Positions 14,879 through 22,283 of a stretch of DNA of 64,000 nt are shown here, piece by piece. A program made the position numbers and the translations under genes. The notes below the pieces were generated by a model, which was not told where the DNA came from, did not search any database, and worked only from the letters and a program-made list of their open reading frames with translations. Position 1 is the stretch's first letter. Each line of letters starts with the position of its first letter. The stretch is from Caulobacter sp. Root343 (lineage in GTDB: Bacteria; Pseudomonadota; Alphaproteobacteria; Caulobacterales; Caulobacteraceae): NCBI RefSeq assembly GCF_001425745.1, contig NZ_LMDF01000009.1:1-64000 (forward strand), in the 5' to 3' direction.

Positions 14879-15638
14879 GAGAGATCGGCCCCTCGGCGCG
14901 GCCCTCCACGAACTGGCGGACATAGGGATTGTCGGTCGTGCGCAGCTCGGCGGCCGGGCCGCGCCAGATGATCTTGCCGTCGTGCAGCATGGCGATCTCG
15001 TCGCCGATCGTCTGGGCCGAGGCCAGGTCGTGGGTGATCGACACGGCGGTCGAGCCCAGGCGACGCACCTGGTCGGAGATCAGCTGGTTGATCGCCGCGG
15101 CCGTGATCGGGTCCAGGCCCGTGGTCGGCTCGTCGAAGAACAGGATCTCCGGACGGGCGACGACGGCGCGGGCCAGGCCGGCGCGCTTCTGCATGCCGCC
15201 CGACAGCTCCGAGGGGAAGCGGTCGGCCACGGCCGGCGCCAGGCGCACCTGGTCCAGAGCCTCGATCGCCCGCTCGCGAGCTTCCTTGCGTGGCACGCCG
15301 TCGGCGTTGATCAGGCGGAAGGCGACGTTTTCCCAAACCGTCAGGCTGTCGAACAGGGCCGCGCCCTGGAACAGCACGCCGATCCGCGAGAACAGCTTGC
15401 GGCGCGCGCCTTCCGACAGGCCGACGACATTCTTGCCGTCCAGCTCGATCTTGCCGGCCTCGGGGCGCATCAGGCCCAGGGCGGTCTTGATGGTCACCGA
15501 CTTGCCCTGGCCCGAGCCGCCGATGATCACCAGCGACTTGCCCGGCGCGACCGACAGGTCGAGCCCGTCCAGGACCGCGCGGCCGTCGAAGCGCTTGGTG
15601 ACGCCCTTCCAAGCGAGTTTGGGAACGGCGTCGGTCAT
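14868..15638 (-). CDS. mlaF: phospholipid ABC transporter ATPase MlaF
   Basis: A 256-residue ABC ATPase. Walker A is GGSGQGKSV, the signature is ELSGGMQKRAGLARA, Walker B is EILFFDEPTTGLDP, and the switch His lies in ITHDL. These are the sequence details of MlaF-type ATPases, which drive MlaE for phospholipid trafficking between inner and outer membrane. The ATG overlaps the mlaE stop as ATGA. A much longer open frame runs upstream through mlaE and is spurious. Confidence 0.95.
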   Translation of the reverse strand: MTDAVPKLAWKGVTKRFDGRAVLDGLDLSVAPGKSLVIIGGSGQGKSVTIKTALGLMRPEAGKIELDGKNVVGLSEGARRKLFSRIGVLFQGAALFDSLTVWENVAFRLINADGVPRKEARERAIEALDQVRLAPAVADRFPSELSGGMQKRAGLARAVVARPEILFFDEPTTGLDPITAAAINQLISDQVRRLGSTAVSITHDLASAQTIGDEIAMLHDGKIIWRGPAAELRTTDNPYVRQFVEGRAEGPISHAV

Positions 15639-16444
15639 TGGGCCGCGTGGGTGAAGAAGGTGGTCAGGAGATAGTCGGAGGCGAAGATCAGGATCGCCGA
15701 CGAGACCACCGCGTGCGTGGTGGCCCGGCCGACGCCGCGCGCGCCGCCCGAGGCGTTGTAGCCATGGTAGCAGCCCATCAAGGCCACGATGAAGCCGAAC
15801 ACCGCCGCCTTGATTAGGCCGGAGACGACGTCCCAGGCCTGCAGGAAGTCGAGGGTGTTGCGGACATAGACGGTCGGGTTGAACTCCAGCACCCGCGTGG
15901 CCACCAGCCAGCCGCCGGCCACGCCGATGGTGTCGGCGACGGCGGTCAGCAGCGGCAGCATCAGCACGCCGGCCAGCAAGCGCGGGCCCACGAGGTAACG
16001 GAACGGGTCCGTCGACAGGGTGCGCATGGCGTCGATCTGCTCGGTGGCGCGCATGGCCCCGATCTCGGCGGCGATGGCGGCCGAGACCCGTCCGGCCAGC
16101 ATCAGGGCGGCCAGCACCGGCCCCAGCTCGCGGGTGATGCCCAGGGCCACGATCTGCGGCATCACCTGCTCGGCGTTGAAGCGCCCGCCGCCAGTGAAGA
16201 TGTTCAGGGCCAGAGCCGCGCCGGTGAAGATGGCGGTCAGGCCCACCACCGGCAGCGAGAAGAAGCCGATGGCCACGATCTGGCGCCACAGCTGGCTCAG
16301 GAACCAGGGCGGGGTCAGGGCGGCGACGACGCCGCGCACGGCGAACACGCCCACCGACCCAACCATGCGGACGGCGGCCAGGGTCGAGCGACCCAGGACC
16401 TGAAGAGGGTTGGCGACCCGCCGGGCCGCCTCGGCCTCGGCCAT
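15635..16444 (-). CDS. mlaE: phospholipid ABC transporter permease MlaE
   Basis: A 269-residue integral membrane permease. The MlaE-family core is visible: FTGAALALNIFTGGG, then RELGPVLAALMLAGRVSAAI, EIGAMRATEQIDAMRTL, and a late MGCYHGYNASGGARGVGRAT. About five hydrophobic segments are present. The start at 16444 follows the mlaD stop by a single base. It forms the membrane part of the MlaFED complex. Confidence 0.95.
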   Translation of the reverse strand: MAEAEAARRVANPLQVLGRSTLAAVRMVGSVGVFAVRGVVAALTPPWFLSQLWRQIVAIGFFSLPVVGLTAIFTGAALALNIFTGGGRFNAEQVMPQIVALGITRELGPVLAALMLAGRVSAAIAAEIGAMRATEQIDAMRTLSTDPFRYLVGPRLLAGVLMLPLLTAVADTIGVAGGWLVATRVLEFNPTVYVRNTLDFLQAWDVVSGLIKAAVFGFIVALMGCYHGYNASGGARGVGRATTHAVVSSAILIFASDYLLTTFFTHAAQ

Positions 16445-16445
16445 G

Positions 16446-16970
16446 TCAGTAGCTCTCGGCCGGCTGCGTGGCCGGATTGGCCGGCGCGGGGGGCGAGGAG
16501 GCAGCCGCATCGCTCGAACCGCCGCCTTGGGGACGGATCACCGAGCCGATCAGGCCGAAGATGTCGACCGCGCCTTGGGTGTTCTCGATCTCGCCGCCCG
16601 GCTTGAGGTCGTCCAGCGAAGCGCCCGGGGCGATGGCGATGTGGGCGCCGCCCAGCAGGCCGTCGCTGGTGATCTTGGCGGTGGAATCGGCCGGCAGTTT
16701 GACGGTCGGGTCGATGCTCAGCTTGGCCACGGCCAGATAGGTCTTGGGCTCCAGGGTAACCTGCGAGACGGCGCCGACCTTGACGCCGGCCACGGTGACC
16801 GCGGCCCCGGGGGCCAGCGAGCCGGCCTCGCCGAACTTGGCGCTGATCTCGTAGTCGCCGCGCTTCATGGCCACGCCGCCCACGCTCAGCGAATAGGTCA
16901 GGAACCCCGCCGCCAGGGCGAGGACGACGACGCCCATGGCCGTCTCGGCCCATTGTTCGCGCAAGGTCAT
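16446..16970 (-). CDS. mlaD: MlaD, MCE-domain substrate-binding protein
   Basis: A 174-residue protein with one N-terminal membrane anchor (AMGVVVLALAAGFLTYSL) and one MCE domain (VAMKRGDYEISAKFGEAGSL through GLLGGAHIAIAPG). MlaD forms a hexameric ring on MlaE and passes phospholipid through its pore. The C-terminal tail is Pro/Ala/Ser-rich. The start has AAGGGGAT upstream. It sits 30 bases after mlaC. Confidence 0.94.
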   Translation of the reverse strand: MTLREQWAETAMGVVVLALAAGFLTYSLSVGGVAMKRGDYEISAKFGEAGSLAPGAAVTVAGVKVGAVSQVTLEPKTYLAVAKLSIDPTVKLPADSTAKITSDGLLGGAHIAIAPGASLDDLKPGGEIENTQGAVDIFGLIGSVIRPQGGGSSDAAASSPPAPANPATQPAESY

Positions 16971-17000
16971 ATCCCCTTTGAGTCTAGAGCCCCGGATCGC

Positions 17001-17675
17001 CTAGCGGCGACCCGAAGATCCCGAACCGTTCTTCTGGAGCTGATTGATCAGCACGTCGATGTTGCCGCCGGCGTTGTCGATCGTCGAGACGAAGTCCTGC
17101 TGCTGGGTGATGGCCAGCCAGATGCCCTTGAACTGCACGTCGACCACCTTCCAGTTTTGGCCGCCGCCCAGCACGCGCCAGGAGACCGGCAGGGGCTGGG
17201 TGATCTGGCCGCCGGAGATGACGGTGTTGACGATCACGTCGCCCGGCTTGCGGACGACCGAACCGGTCACCTTCAGCTGCTCGCCGCGATAGTCGTCGAT
17301 GCGGCTCTGATAGACGTTTTCGGCATAGGTGCGGAAGACCGTCGCGAAGCGGGCCTTCTGATCCGGGGTGATGGTGCGGGCGTACTTGCCCAGCACGAAG
17401 TTGGTGACGCGCGGCACGTCGGCCAGCTCGTCCACCGCCTGGTGGAAGACCTGCTTCTTCTGCGCGTCGCTCATGCCCTTGTTGGCCAGGATGGTGACAA
17501 CGCGCTGGGCCTTGGTCTGGACGAAGGCTTCGGCGCCCGGATCGCGAGCCTGGGCCGCGGCGAGGGCGGGGCTGGTGACGGCGAGGGCCGCGGCCCCGAA
17601 GAACGTCAAAAGCGCGGCGTTGGCGCCGCGCCGGGTGAAGGGGGTGTTTTTCATGGTCTTACCGGGGGAGGTCAT
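17001..17675 (-). CDS. mlaC: periplasmic phospholipid carrier MlaC
   Basis: A 224-residue MlaC/Ttg2D protein. The N-terminal signal peptide begins after a basic stretch (NTPFTRRGANAALLTFFGAA) and ends near ALAAAQ. The body has the family pattern: RFATVFRTYAENVYQSRI, VNTVISGG, and VSWRVLGGGQNWKVVDVQF. It carries phospholipid between MlaA at the outer membrane and MlaFED. The first ATG overlaps the mlaA stop (ATGA); an internal ATG seven codons later is an alternative. Confidence 0.93.
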   Translation of the reverse strand: MTSPGKTMKNTPFTRRGANAALLTFFGAAALAVTSPALAAAQARDPGAEAFVQTKAQRVVTILANKGMSDAQKKQVFHQAVDELADVPRVTNFVLGKYARTITPDQKARFATVFRTYAENVYQSRIDDYRGEQLKVTGSVVRKPGDVIVNTVISGGQITQPLPVSWRVLGGGQNWKVVDVQFKGIWLAITQQQDFVSTIDNAGGNIDVLINQLQKNGSGSSGRR

Positions 17676-18559
17676 GGTTTGCGGGCCGCCGCCTTGGCGG
17701 GAGTCGGGGCAGCGGGCGGCGTGTCGAAATCGGGCAGCTCTTGGGCCTCGCCGGTCGCCTCGCGAATGAAGGCCTCGCGGTACTGGCTGTAGGCCGAGCG
17801 GGTGGTGACGTAGGGATCGGCGGCGTCCTTCAGCGCATGGAAGGCCGGATCGGTTTGGGCGCGCAGGTCTATGATGGTGACGCCGGTGCGCGCCTTGCCG
17901 AAATCGGTGCTGAAACCGCCGACGAACATCGAGACGGGGTCGGTGGCGATGTCCAGCGCCCGGCCGACGCCGTCGCGGACATTCAGCGGACCCATGGCCG
18001 GCACGTAGAGATAGGCGCCGGGGCCCGCGCCCCAGACGCCGAAGGTCTGGCCGAAGTCGGCGCCGCGCGGGGGCAGGTGCATCTTGGCGGCGACGTCGAA
18101 CAGGCCCAGCACGCCGACCGTCGAATTGACGACGAAGCGGGCGGTCGAGCGCATGGCCCGCTTGGGCTTGCCCTGCAGCACGTGATTCATGACCGTGTTC
18201 GGCTCGCCCAGATTATAGACGGCCGAGCTGACGCGATTGCGGATCACCTTGGGCGTGACGGCGAGATAGCCGTGGGTGACCGGCGACAGCACCACGTGGT
18301 CGAGGCCCATGTTCAGCTTGAACGAAGCGCGGTTCAGGCCCTCCAGCGGGTCGTTGGCGGGCTGGACGGACGCGTCGCCAGACGCGGCCGGCGCGGGGAC
18401 CGTCGGGACCTGATCCTCGGCATGGGCGGCGGGCGCGAGCGCCAGCAAGCCGGCGGCCACGGCCATTCCGGCGGCGGCGAAACGCCGTCCGGCGGCCATC
18501 TGGCCCGGGCTTTGATCCTGGTCGCGCAAGCTCATGCTCCTGCTTCTCACAGGCGCCAT
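17672..18559 (-). CDS. mlaA: MlaA/VacJ outer-membrane protein without visible lipobox
   Basis: A 295-residue VacJ/MlaA family protein, with NDPLEGLNRASFKLN opening the domain and GADFGQTFGVWGAGPGAYL in its centre. MlaA forms a channel in the outer membrane that removes misplaced phospholipid. Classical MlaA is a lipoprotein, but this signal peptide ends PAAHAED with no Cys, so no lipobox is seen. The C-terminus is a Pro/Ala-rich tail. The start is uncertain: the first ATG (18559) is used, but one at 18535 has AGGAG almost touching it. It is the first gene of the mla operon. Confidence 0.9.
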   Translation of the reverse strand: MAPVRSRSMSLRDQDQSPGQMAAGRRFAAAGMAVAAGLLALAPAAHAEDQVPTVPAPAASGDASVQPANDPLEGLNRASFKLNMGLDHVVLSPVTHGYLAVTPKVIRNRVSSAVYNLGEPNTVMNHVLQGKPKRAMRSTARFVVNSTVGVLGLFDVAAKMHLPPRGADFGQTFGVWGAGPGAYLYVPAMGPLNVRDGVGRALDIATDPVSMFVGGFSTDFGKARTGVTIIDLRAQTDPAFHALKDAADPYVTTRSAYSQYREAFIREATGEAQELPDFDTPPAAPTPAKAAARKP

Positions 18560-18704
18560 GTATTCACGCCGCCTTCCGTATCAAGATTGAAACGAACTAT
18601 TTCCGGTGACGCTCGTCGCGTGTTGCACGGAAGACGCTCGTCCTGAGGGGTCGGCTGCAAGGCGGTGATTCGTTCCGCGACACCAGGGCGCTCGGAGTCA
18701 TCCC

Positions 18705-18783
18705 CCGATATCCGATACGATCAGATATATCGGAAATGGCTCTTGACGGATCCCCAATCCGATATATCTATCATTCCGATATA
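18705..18783 (+). promoter_or_regulatory. promoter-operator region of the His-rich PadR gene
   Basis: GATATATCGGA (18724-18734) and TCCGATATATC (18758-18768) are perfect 11-bp inverted repeats. Further half-sites CCGATAT (18705-18711) and TCCGATATA (18775-18783) flank them. A -35-like TTGACG (18743-18748) lies between the arms, and TATCAT (18769-18774) or overlapping AT-rich hexamers could be the -10. Such packing of half-sites over a promoter is what an autoregulated PadR repressor would need. Confidence 0.65.
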
Positions 18784-18806
18784 ACGAAACAGGATCTAAA
18801 ACACAC

Positions 18807-19394
18807 ATGTTTGGACGACATCAACATCACCACCGCGGCCACTGGCGCGGTCACGGCGACGAGCATCATGGCCGTCATCCGTTCGGCTTCCACGGCGGTC
18901 CGCATCATGGGGGTCCGCGCGGTCGCGGCGGCCGCATGGGCCGGTTCTTCGACCACGGCGACCTGCGCTTCGTGGTGCTCAAGCTGATCGCCGAGAAGCC
19001 CAGCCATGGCTACGAGCTGATCAAGGCCATCGAGACGGCGGCCGGCGGCGCCTACAGCCCCAGCCCGGGCGTGGTCTATCCGACCCTGACCCTGCTGGAA
19101 GAGCTGGGCTACGTCACCGCCAGCGACGCCGGCGGCGGCAAGAAGCTCTACACGATCACCCCCGAGGGCGAGACCTTCCTGGCCAGCAACGAGCAGCCGA
19201 TCCGCTCGTTGTTCGAGCGGATGGCCGAAGCCGCCTCGGCCAGCGCGGCCTTCTCGCCGCAGATCCTGCGGGCTCGCGAGAACCTGAAGACGGCGCTGCG
19301 GCTGAAGCTGCACGGCGGCCAGCTGACGGCCGAGCAGATCAGCGCCATCGCCAAGGCGCTGGACGACGCCGCCACCGTCATCGAGACGATCTGA
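18807..19394 (+). CDS. His-rich PadR-family regulator (YqjI-like)
   Basis: A 195-residue protein. Residues 1 to about 40 are extremely rich in His, Gly and Arg (for example GRHQHHHRGHWRGHGDEHHG), a likely metal-binding head. The PadR winged helix follows (LKLIAEKPSHGYELIKAIE, GVVYPTLTLLEELGYV), and then a C-terminal dimerisation helix region. E. coli YqjI has the same layout and is a nickel-responsive repressor of an iron-siderophore reductase. A metal-sensing repressor is therefore the best guess. The upstream inverted repeats suggest autoregulation. A DUF2218 gene follows by 23 bases. Confidence 0.88.
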   Translation: MFGRHQHHHRGHWRGHGDEHHGRHPFGFHGGPHHGGPRGRGGRMGRFFDHGDLRFVVLKLIAEKPSHGYELIKAIETAAGGAYSPSPGVVYPTLTLLEELGYVTASDAGGGKKLYTITPEGETFLASNEQPIRSLFERMAEAASASAAFSPQILRARENLKTALRLKLHGGQLTAEQISAIAKALDDAATVIETI

Positions 19395-19417
19395 CGTCGG
19401 CGACGAGAGGGACAGCC

Positions 19418-19753
19418 ATGGAAAGCCACGCTCGCGTCGCCACCGAAAGGGCGGCCCGCTACATGATCCAGCTGGCCAAGCACTGGAGCCACAAGTTCGA
19501 GGTCCGTTACGACGAGACCTCGGCCTTGTTTCCGCTGCCGCTGGGAACCTGCCGGATGACGGCCCATCCGGACGGCCTGGACATCTCGATCGAGGCCGCC
19601 GACCTGGAAGACCTGGCCCGACTGGAGGACGTCGTGGCCAAGCACCTGGACCGCTTCGCCTTCCGCGAGGGCGAGCTGCGCTACGGCTGGACCCGCGCAT
19701 GGCTGGCCGGCGGGGTTGATCCGAGCGCGATCCGGATCAACGCGGTCCACTGA
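19418..19753 (+). CDS. DUF2218 protein
   Basis: A 111-residue protein matching DUF2218, with RAARYMIQLAKHWSHKF at the start and CRMTAHPDGLDI in the middle. Its function is not established. Family members often lie beside or are fused to siderophore-interacting proteins, which agrees with the YqjI-like regulator upstream. The two genes form a short operon (23-base gap). The conserved HWSHKF and single Cys could take part in metal or haem handling, but this is inference. Confidence 0.8.
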   Translation: MESHARVATERAARYMIQLAKHWSHKFEVRYDETSALFPLPLGTCRMTAHPDGLDISIEAADLEDLARLEDVVAKHLDRFAFREGELRYGWTRAWLAGGVDPSAIRINAVH

Positions 19754-19758
19754 AGGGC

Positions 19759-21030
19759 CTAGGCGAAGGGCTTGAACGGCTGGTCGGCGGAAGCGACGAC
19801 GTGTCCGGCCGCGTCGAACTCCACGGCGATCAGGCCCGGTTTCTCCCGGAACGGCATCTGGTCGTCGTTGCCGAAGAAGGTCTGCCACCACCGGCCCGCC
19901 TTGTCGCGGAACAGGTTGCCGCCGCCGCCGCCCGGCGGGCCTTCATGGCGTCCGGCATAGGGTCCCAGCAGTTTGTCGGACGAGGCGAACCAGAACGAAT
20001 AGCGGCCTTCGTCCTTGTTGCAGGCGCCGGCATAGTACTTGCCGTTGGCCTTGAAGAAGGTCGCGCCCTCGAAGCCGACCCGGCGCAAGGGCTGGCCGTT
20101 CTTCTTCGCCTTGGGATCGATGCCGGAGTCGTCGAACGCCAGGTCCTGCCAGTCGCCGGCGAAGTCGCTGAAATCGGGCTTGATCTCGCGGATCCGCTGG
20201 CCGGCGCCCCACGACAGATAGACCTTGCCGTCGTCGTCCTCGAACAGGGTGGAGTCGATCCCGCCCTTGATCGGCTGGTCCGACAGGACGTGGGCGTAGG
20301 GCCCTTCGGGCCGCTGGGTCGTGCTGCGCAGGACGCCGATGCCGACGCCGCTGATGCAGTGGCAGATATAGTAGTTTCCGCCGATGAAATGGATCTCTGG
20401 CGCCCACAGCGCGCGGAACGGCACGCCGGCCCGGGCGGTCCAGTTCTTCTCCCAGGTCCCGTCGCGATCGATGCTCCAGACCAGGCCCAGATAACCCCAG
20501 GTTTTCAGGTCCCGCGAACGCCAGAGCTCGACGCCGTCGTTGAAGGCCCAGCAGTTATCGCCGGTGGTGCCGGTCATATAGTAGAAGCCGTCGCCGCCCA
20601 GGCAGACGATCGTGTCGCGGATATGCACGTCCCAGATCGGACGGATGGCGGGAAGCTTGCCGCTCTCCACGGCCGTGGCCGAGTCGCCCGCACCCCACGG
20701 CGCGGTGGGATAGCGGCGCGGCTCGGGACCCTTGTAGCTCACTTCGGAGAGGCCCGAGCGCCAGCCTCCGTCCTGGGTGGCCTTGGTGACCGGCCGGCCC
20801 GCGCCGCTGACCCCGGCGAAGGGCCAGTAGTCCTTGGCGGGCGGCGGGATGACCCGGCGGCTGTTGTCCGCGCCCTCCAGCTTCGGCGTGCCCGGCTTCG
20901 GATAGGTGGGATAGAACGCCTGGGCGAAGGCGGGCCCGCCCGCCAGGCCCAGGGCGGCGGCGCTCAGTCCGGCCAGCAGCGACCTGCGATCCGGCCGGCG
21001 GCCGGCCGCCGTTGCGTCGTAGCGTTCCAT
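19759..21030 (-). CDS. exported glycoside hydrolase family 43 enzyme
   Basis: A 423-residue protein with a Tat-like signal (PDRRSLLAGLSAAALGLAGG, cleavage near AFAQ). The five-bladed GH43 propeller is suggested by RALWAPEIHFIGGNYYI, by IRDT near residue 139 (candidate catalytic base Asp), by GGIDSTLFEDDDGKVYLSWG (pKa-modulating Asp) and by FEGATFFKANGKYY (candidate acid Glu). GH43 enzymes are arabinanases, xylosidases or arabinofuranosidases acting on plant polymers; substrate cannot be told. It converges on the DUF2218 gene with six bases between stop codons and stands apart from other sugar genes. Confidence 0.86.
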   Translation of the reverse strand: MERYDATAAGRRPDRRSLLAGLSAAALGLAGGPAFAQAFYPTYPKPGTPKLEGADNSRRVIPPPAKDYWPFAGVSGAGRPVTKATQDGGWRSGLSEVSYKGPEPRRYPTAPWGAGDSATAVESGKLPAIRPIWDVHIRDTIVCLGGDGFYYMTGTTGDNCWAFNDGVELWRSRDLKTWGYLGLVWSIDRDGTWEKNWTARAGVPFRALWAPEIHFIGGNYYICHCISGVGIGVLRSTTQRPEGPYAHVLSDQPIKGGIDSTLFEDDDGKVYLSWGAGQRIREIKPDFSDFAGDWQDLAFDDSGIDPKAKKNGQPLRRVGFEGATFFKANGKYYAGACNKDEGRYSFWFASSDKLLGPYAGRHEGPPGGGGGNLFRDKAGRWWQTFFGNDDQMPFREKPGLIAVEFDAAGHVVASADQPFKPFA

Positions 21031-21100
21031 GGTTCCCTCACGGCAAGTGCGTGACTCCGGCGAATATCCGGGTCGGCGGCCGTGTCAATCGAAGAGCTCG

Positions 21101-22186
21101 CTAGTGCAGCCCGCGCAGCAGGTCCATGCGCCGCATGGCCTTGCCGGGGATTTCCGAGATCCGGCCCAGCGGCAGGGCCTCGGCCACGCTGCGCACGCCA
21201 TAGGCGGCATGTCGCACCAGGCTGGGCATCGACGCCGAGCCCAGGAAGCCGAACACCACGGTCTGGCGGGCGTTGGAGAGCTCGCGCTTGAAGCGGTAGT
21301 CGCCGGTGCCGAGGTCCAGCCGCATGTACGGCGTGCCGTCCATGCTCTTGAGGATGTCCTGGAACAGCATCAGGCCGGGCGAATAGCGCTCCAGGTCCGG
21401 ATTGTGGGCGATCAGCCAGCCGTGGATCGTGTGCTCGCCGCGCAGGTGCAGGTGCACGGCCGCCAGGCGCTCGCCCAGGTGCAGGGTGTAGAGCCCGCCG
21501 CCGAAGTCCGGATCGCGCCGGGCGAAGACGTCGTTCAGCAACTTGTTGACCCAGGGCGCCTTGAACAGGTCGGTCTGGTGGGTCAGCAGCAGCTGCACGC
21601 GCTTCCAGGCGATCAGCTGGTCGAAGGCCGCGCGGCTTTCCGACATGGCGGTGAAGCGGCAGGGGCCGACCTCGCGCTCGGCCTTGCGGCGCTTCTTGTC
21701 GATGTCCTTCAGCACCCCGACGCCGGCGTCCTTACGCTCGGCGGCGTAGGCCTCGTAGCCGTCGGGAGTCTCCACGACCCAGCTGTCGACCTGGCCGCGC
21801 GCATGGCGGCCCAGGGTCTCGTCGTCGGCCATCATGTGGCAGAAGTCGATGCGATCGACGCCCAGGGCGGCCAGCAGGTCGCGCGGGTTCATCGCCACGC
21901 CCGGCGCCGAGATCAGGGCCTGGTAGTCGCACATCGGGGCGCCGACCGGCATGGCCACGTCCTGGCGGACTCGGGCCGGAAGGAAGGCCAGGGCCTCGCC
22001 TTCCGGACCGCGCTGGATCGCGACCTTGATGTCCTGGCCCTTCTCGCCCTGGGCCTTGGCCACGGCCAGGGTCCATTGCGGCGACAGGAACGGGGAATCC
22101 AGCCGGGTCTGGCCATGCTGAAGCTCAGCCCATCGCGCGATGTCGGCGGGCGTAAGGTCCAAGGCTTTGACGACTTCGATGGGCAA
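21101..22186 (-). CDS. hfsK: HfsK-like GNAT/FemAB acyltransferase (holdfast)
   Basis: A 361-residue protein of the CelD/FemAB-type GNAT superfamily. The second half has GGGLYTLHLGERLAAVHLHL, then HGWLIAHNPDLERYSPGLML and YMRLDLGTGDYRFKREL, the typical acyltransferase core. In C. crescentus, HfsK is such an enzyme, affects holdfast cohesion and responds to c-di-GMP through its C-terminus. Its locus number, as I remember it, places it about ten genes from creS, as here. The name therefore rests on family plus position. No signal peptide is present; it is likely cytoplasmic or membrane-peripheral. Confidence 0.7.
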   Translation of the reverse strand: MPIEVVKALDLTPADIARWAELQHGQTRLDSPFLSPQWTLAVAKAQGEKGQDIKVAIQRGPEGEALAFLPARVRQDVAMPVGAPMCDYQALISAPGVAMNPRDLLAALGVDRIDFCHMMADDETLGRHARGQVDSWVVETPDGYEAYAAERKDAGVGVLKDIDKKRRKAEREVGPCRFTAMSESRAAFDQLIAWKRVQLLLTHQTDLFKAPWVNKLLNDVFARRDPDFGGGLYTLHLGERLAAVHLHLRGEHTIHGWLIAHNPDLERYSPGLMLFQDILKSMDGTPYMRLDLGTGDYRFKRELSNARQTVVFGFLGSASMPSLVRHAAYGVRSVAEALPLGRISEIPGKAMRRMDLLRGLH

Positions 22187-22283
22187 AACGGTGTTCCGAC
22201 GGGGTGAGTCGCGGCATCGTGACGCCGATAACTTTCCTTAGGGTTGACGAGACGCTGTTATCTCAACGTCGTCGCCCGACCGC

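Noticed and set aside
14868..16289. A 473-codon frame apparently fusing mlaE and mlaF
   Set aside because: Its first half is an out-of-frame reading of mlaE. MlaF begins at 15638 with an ATGA overlap.
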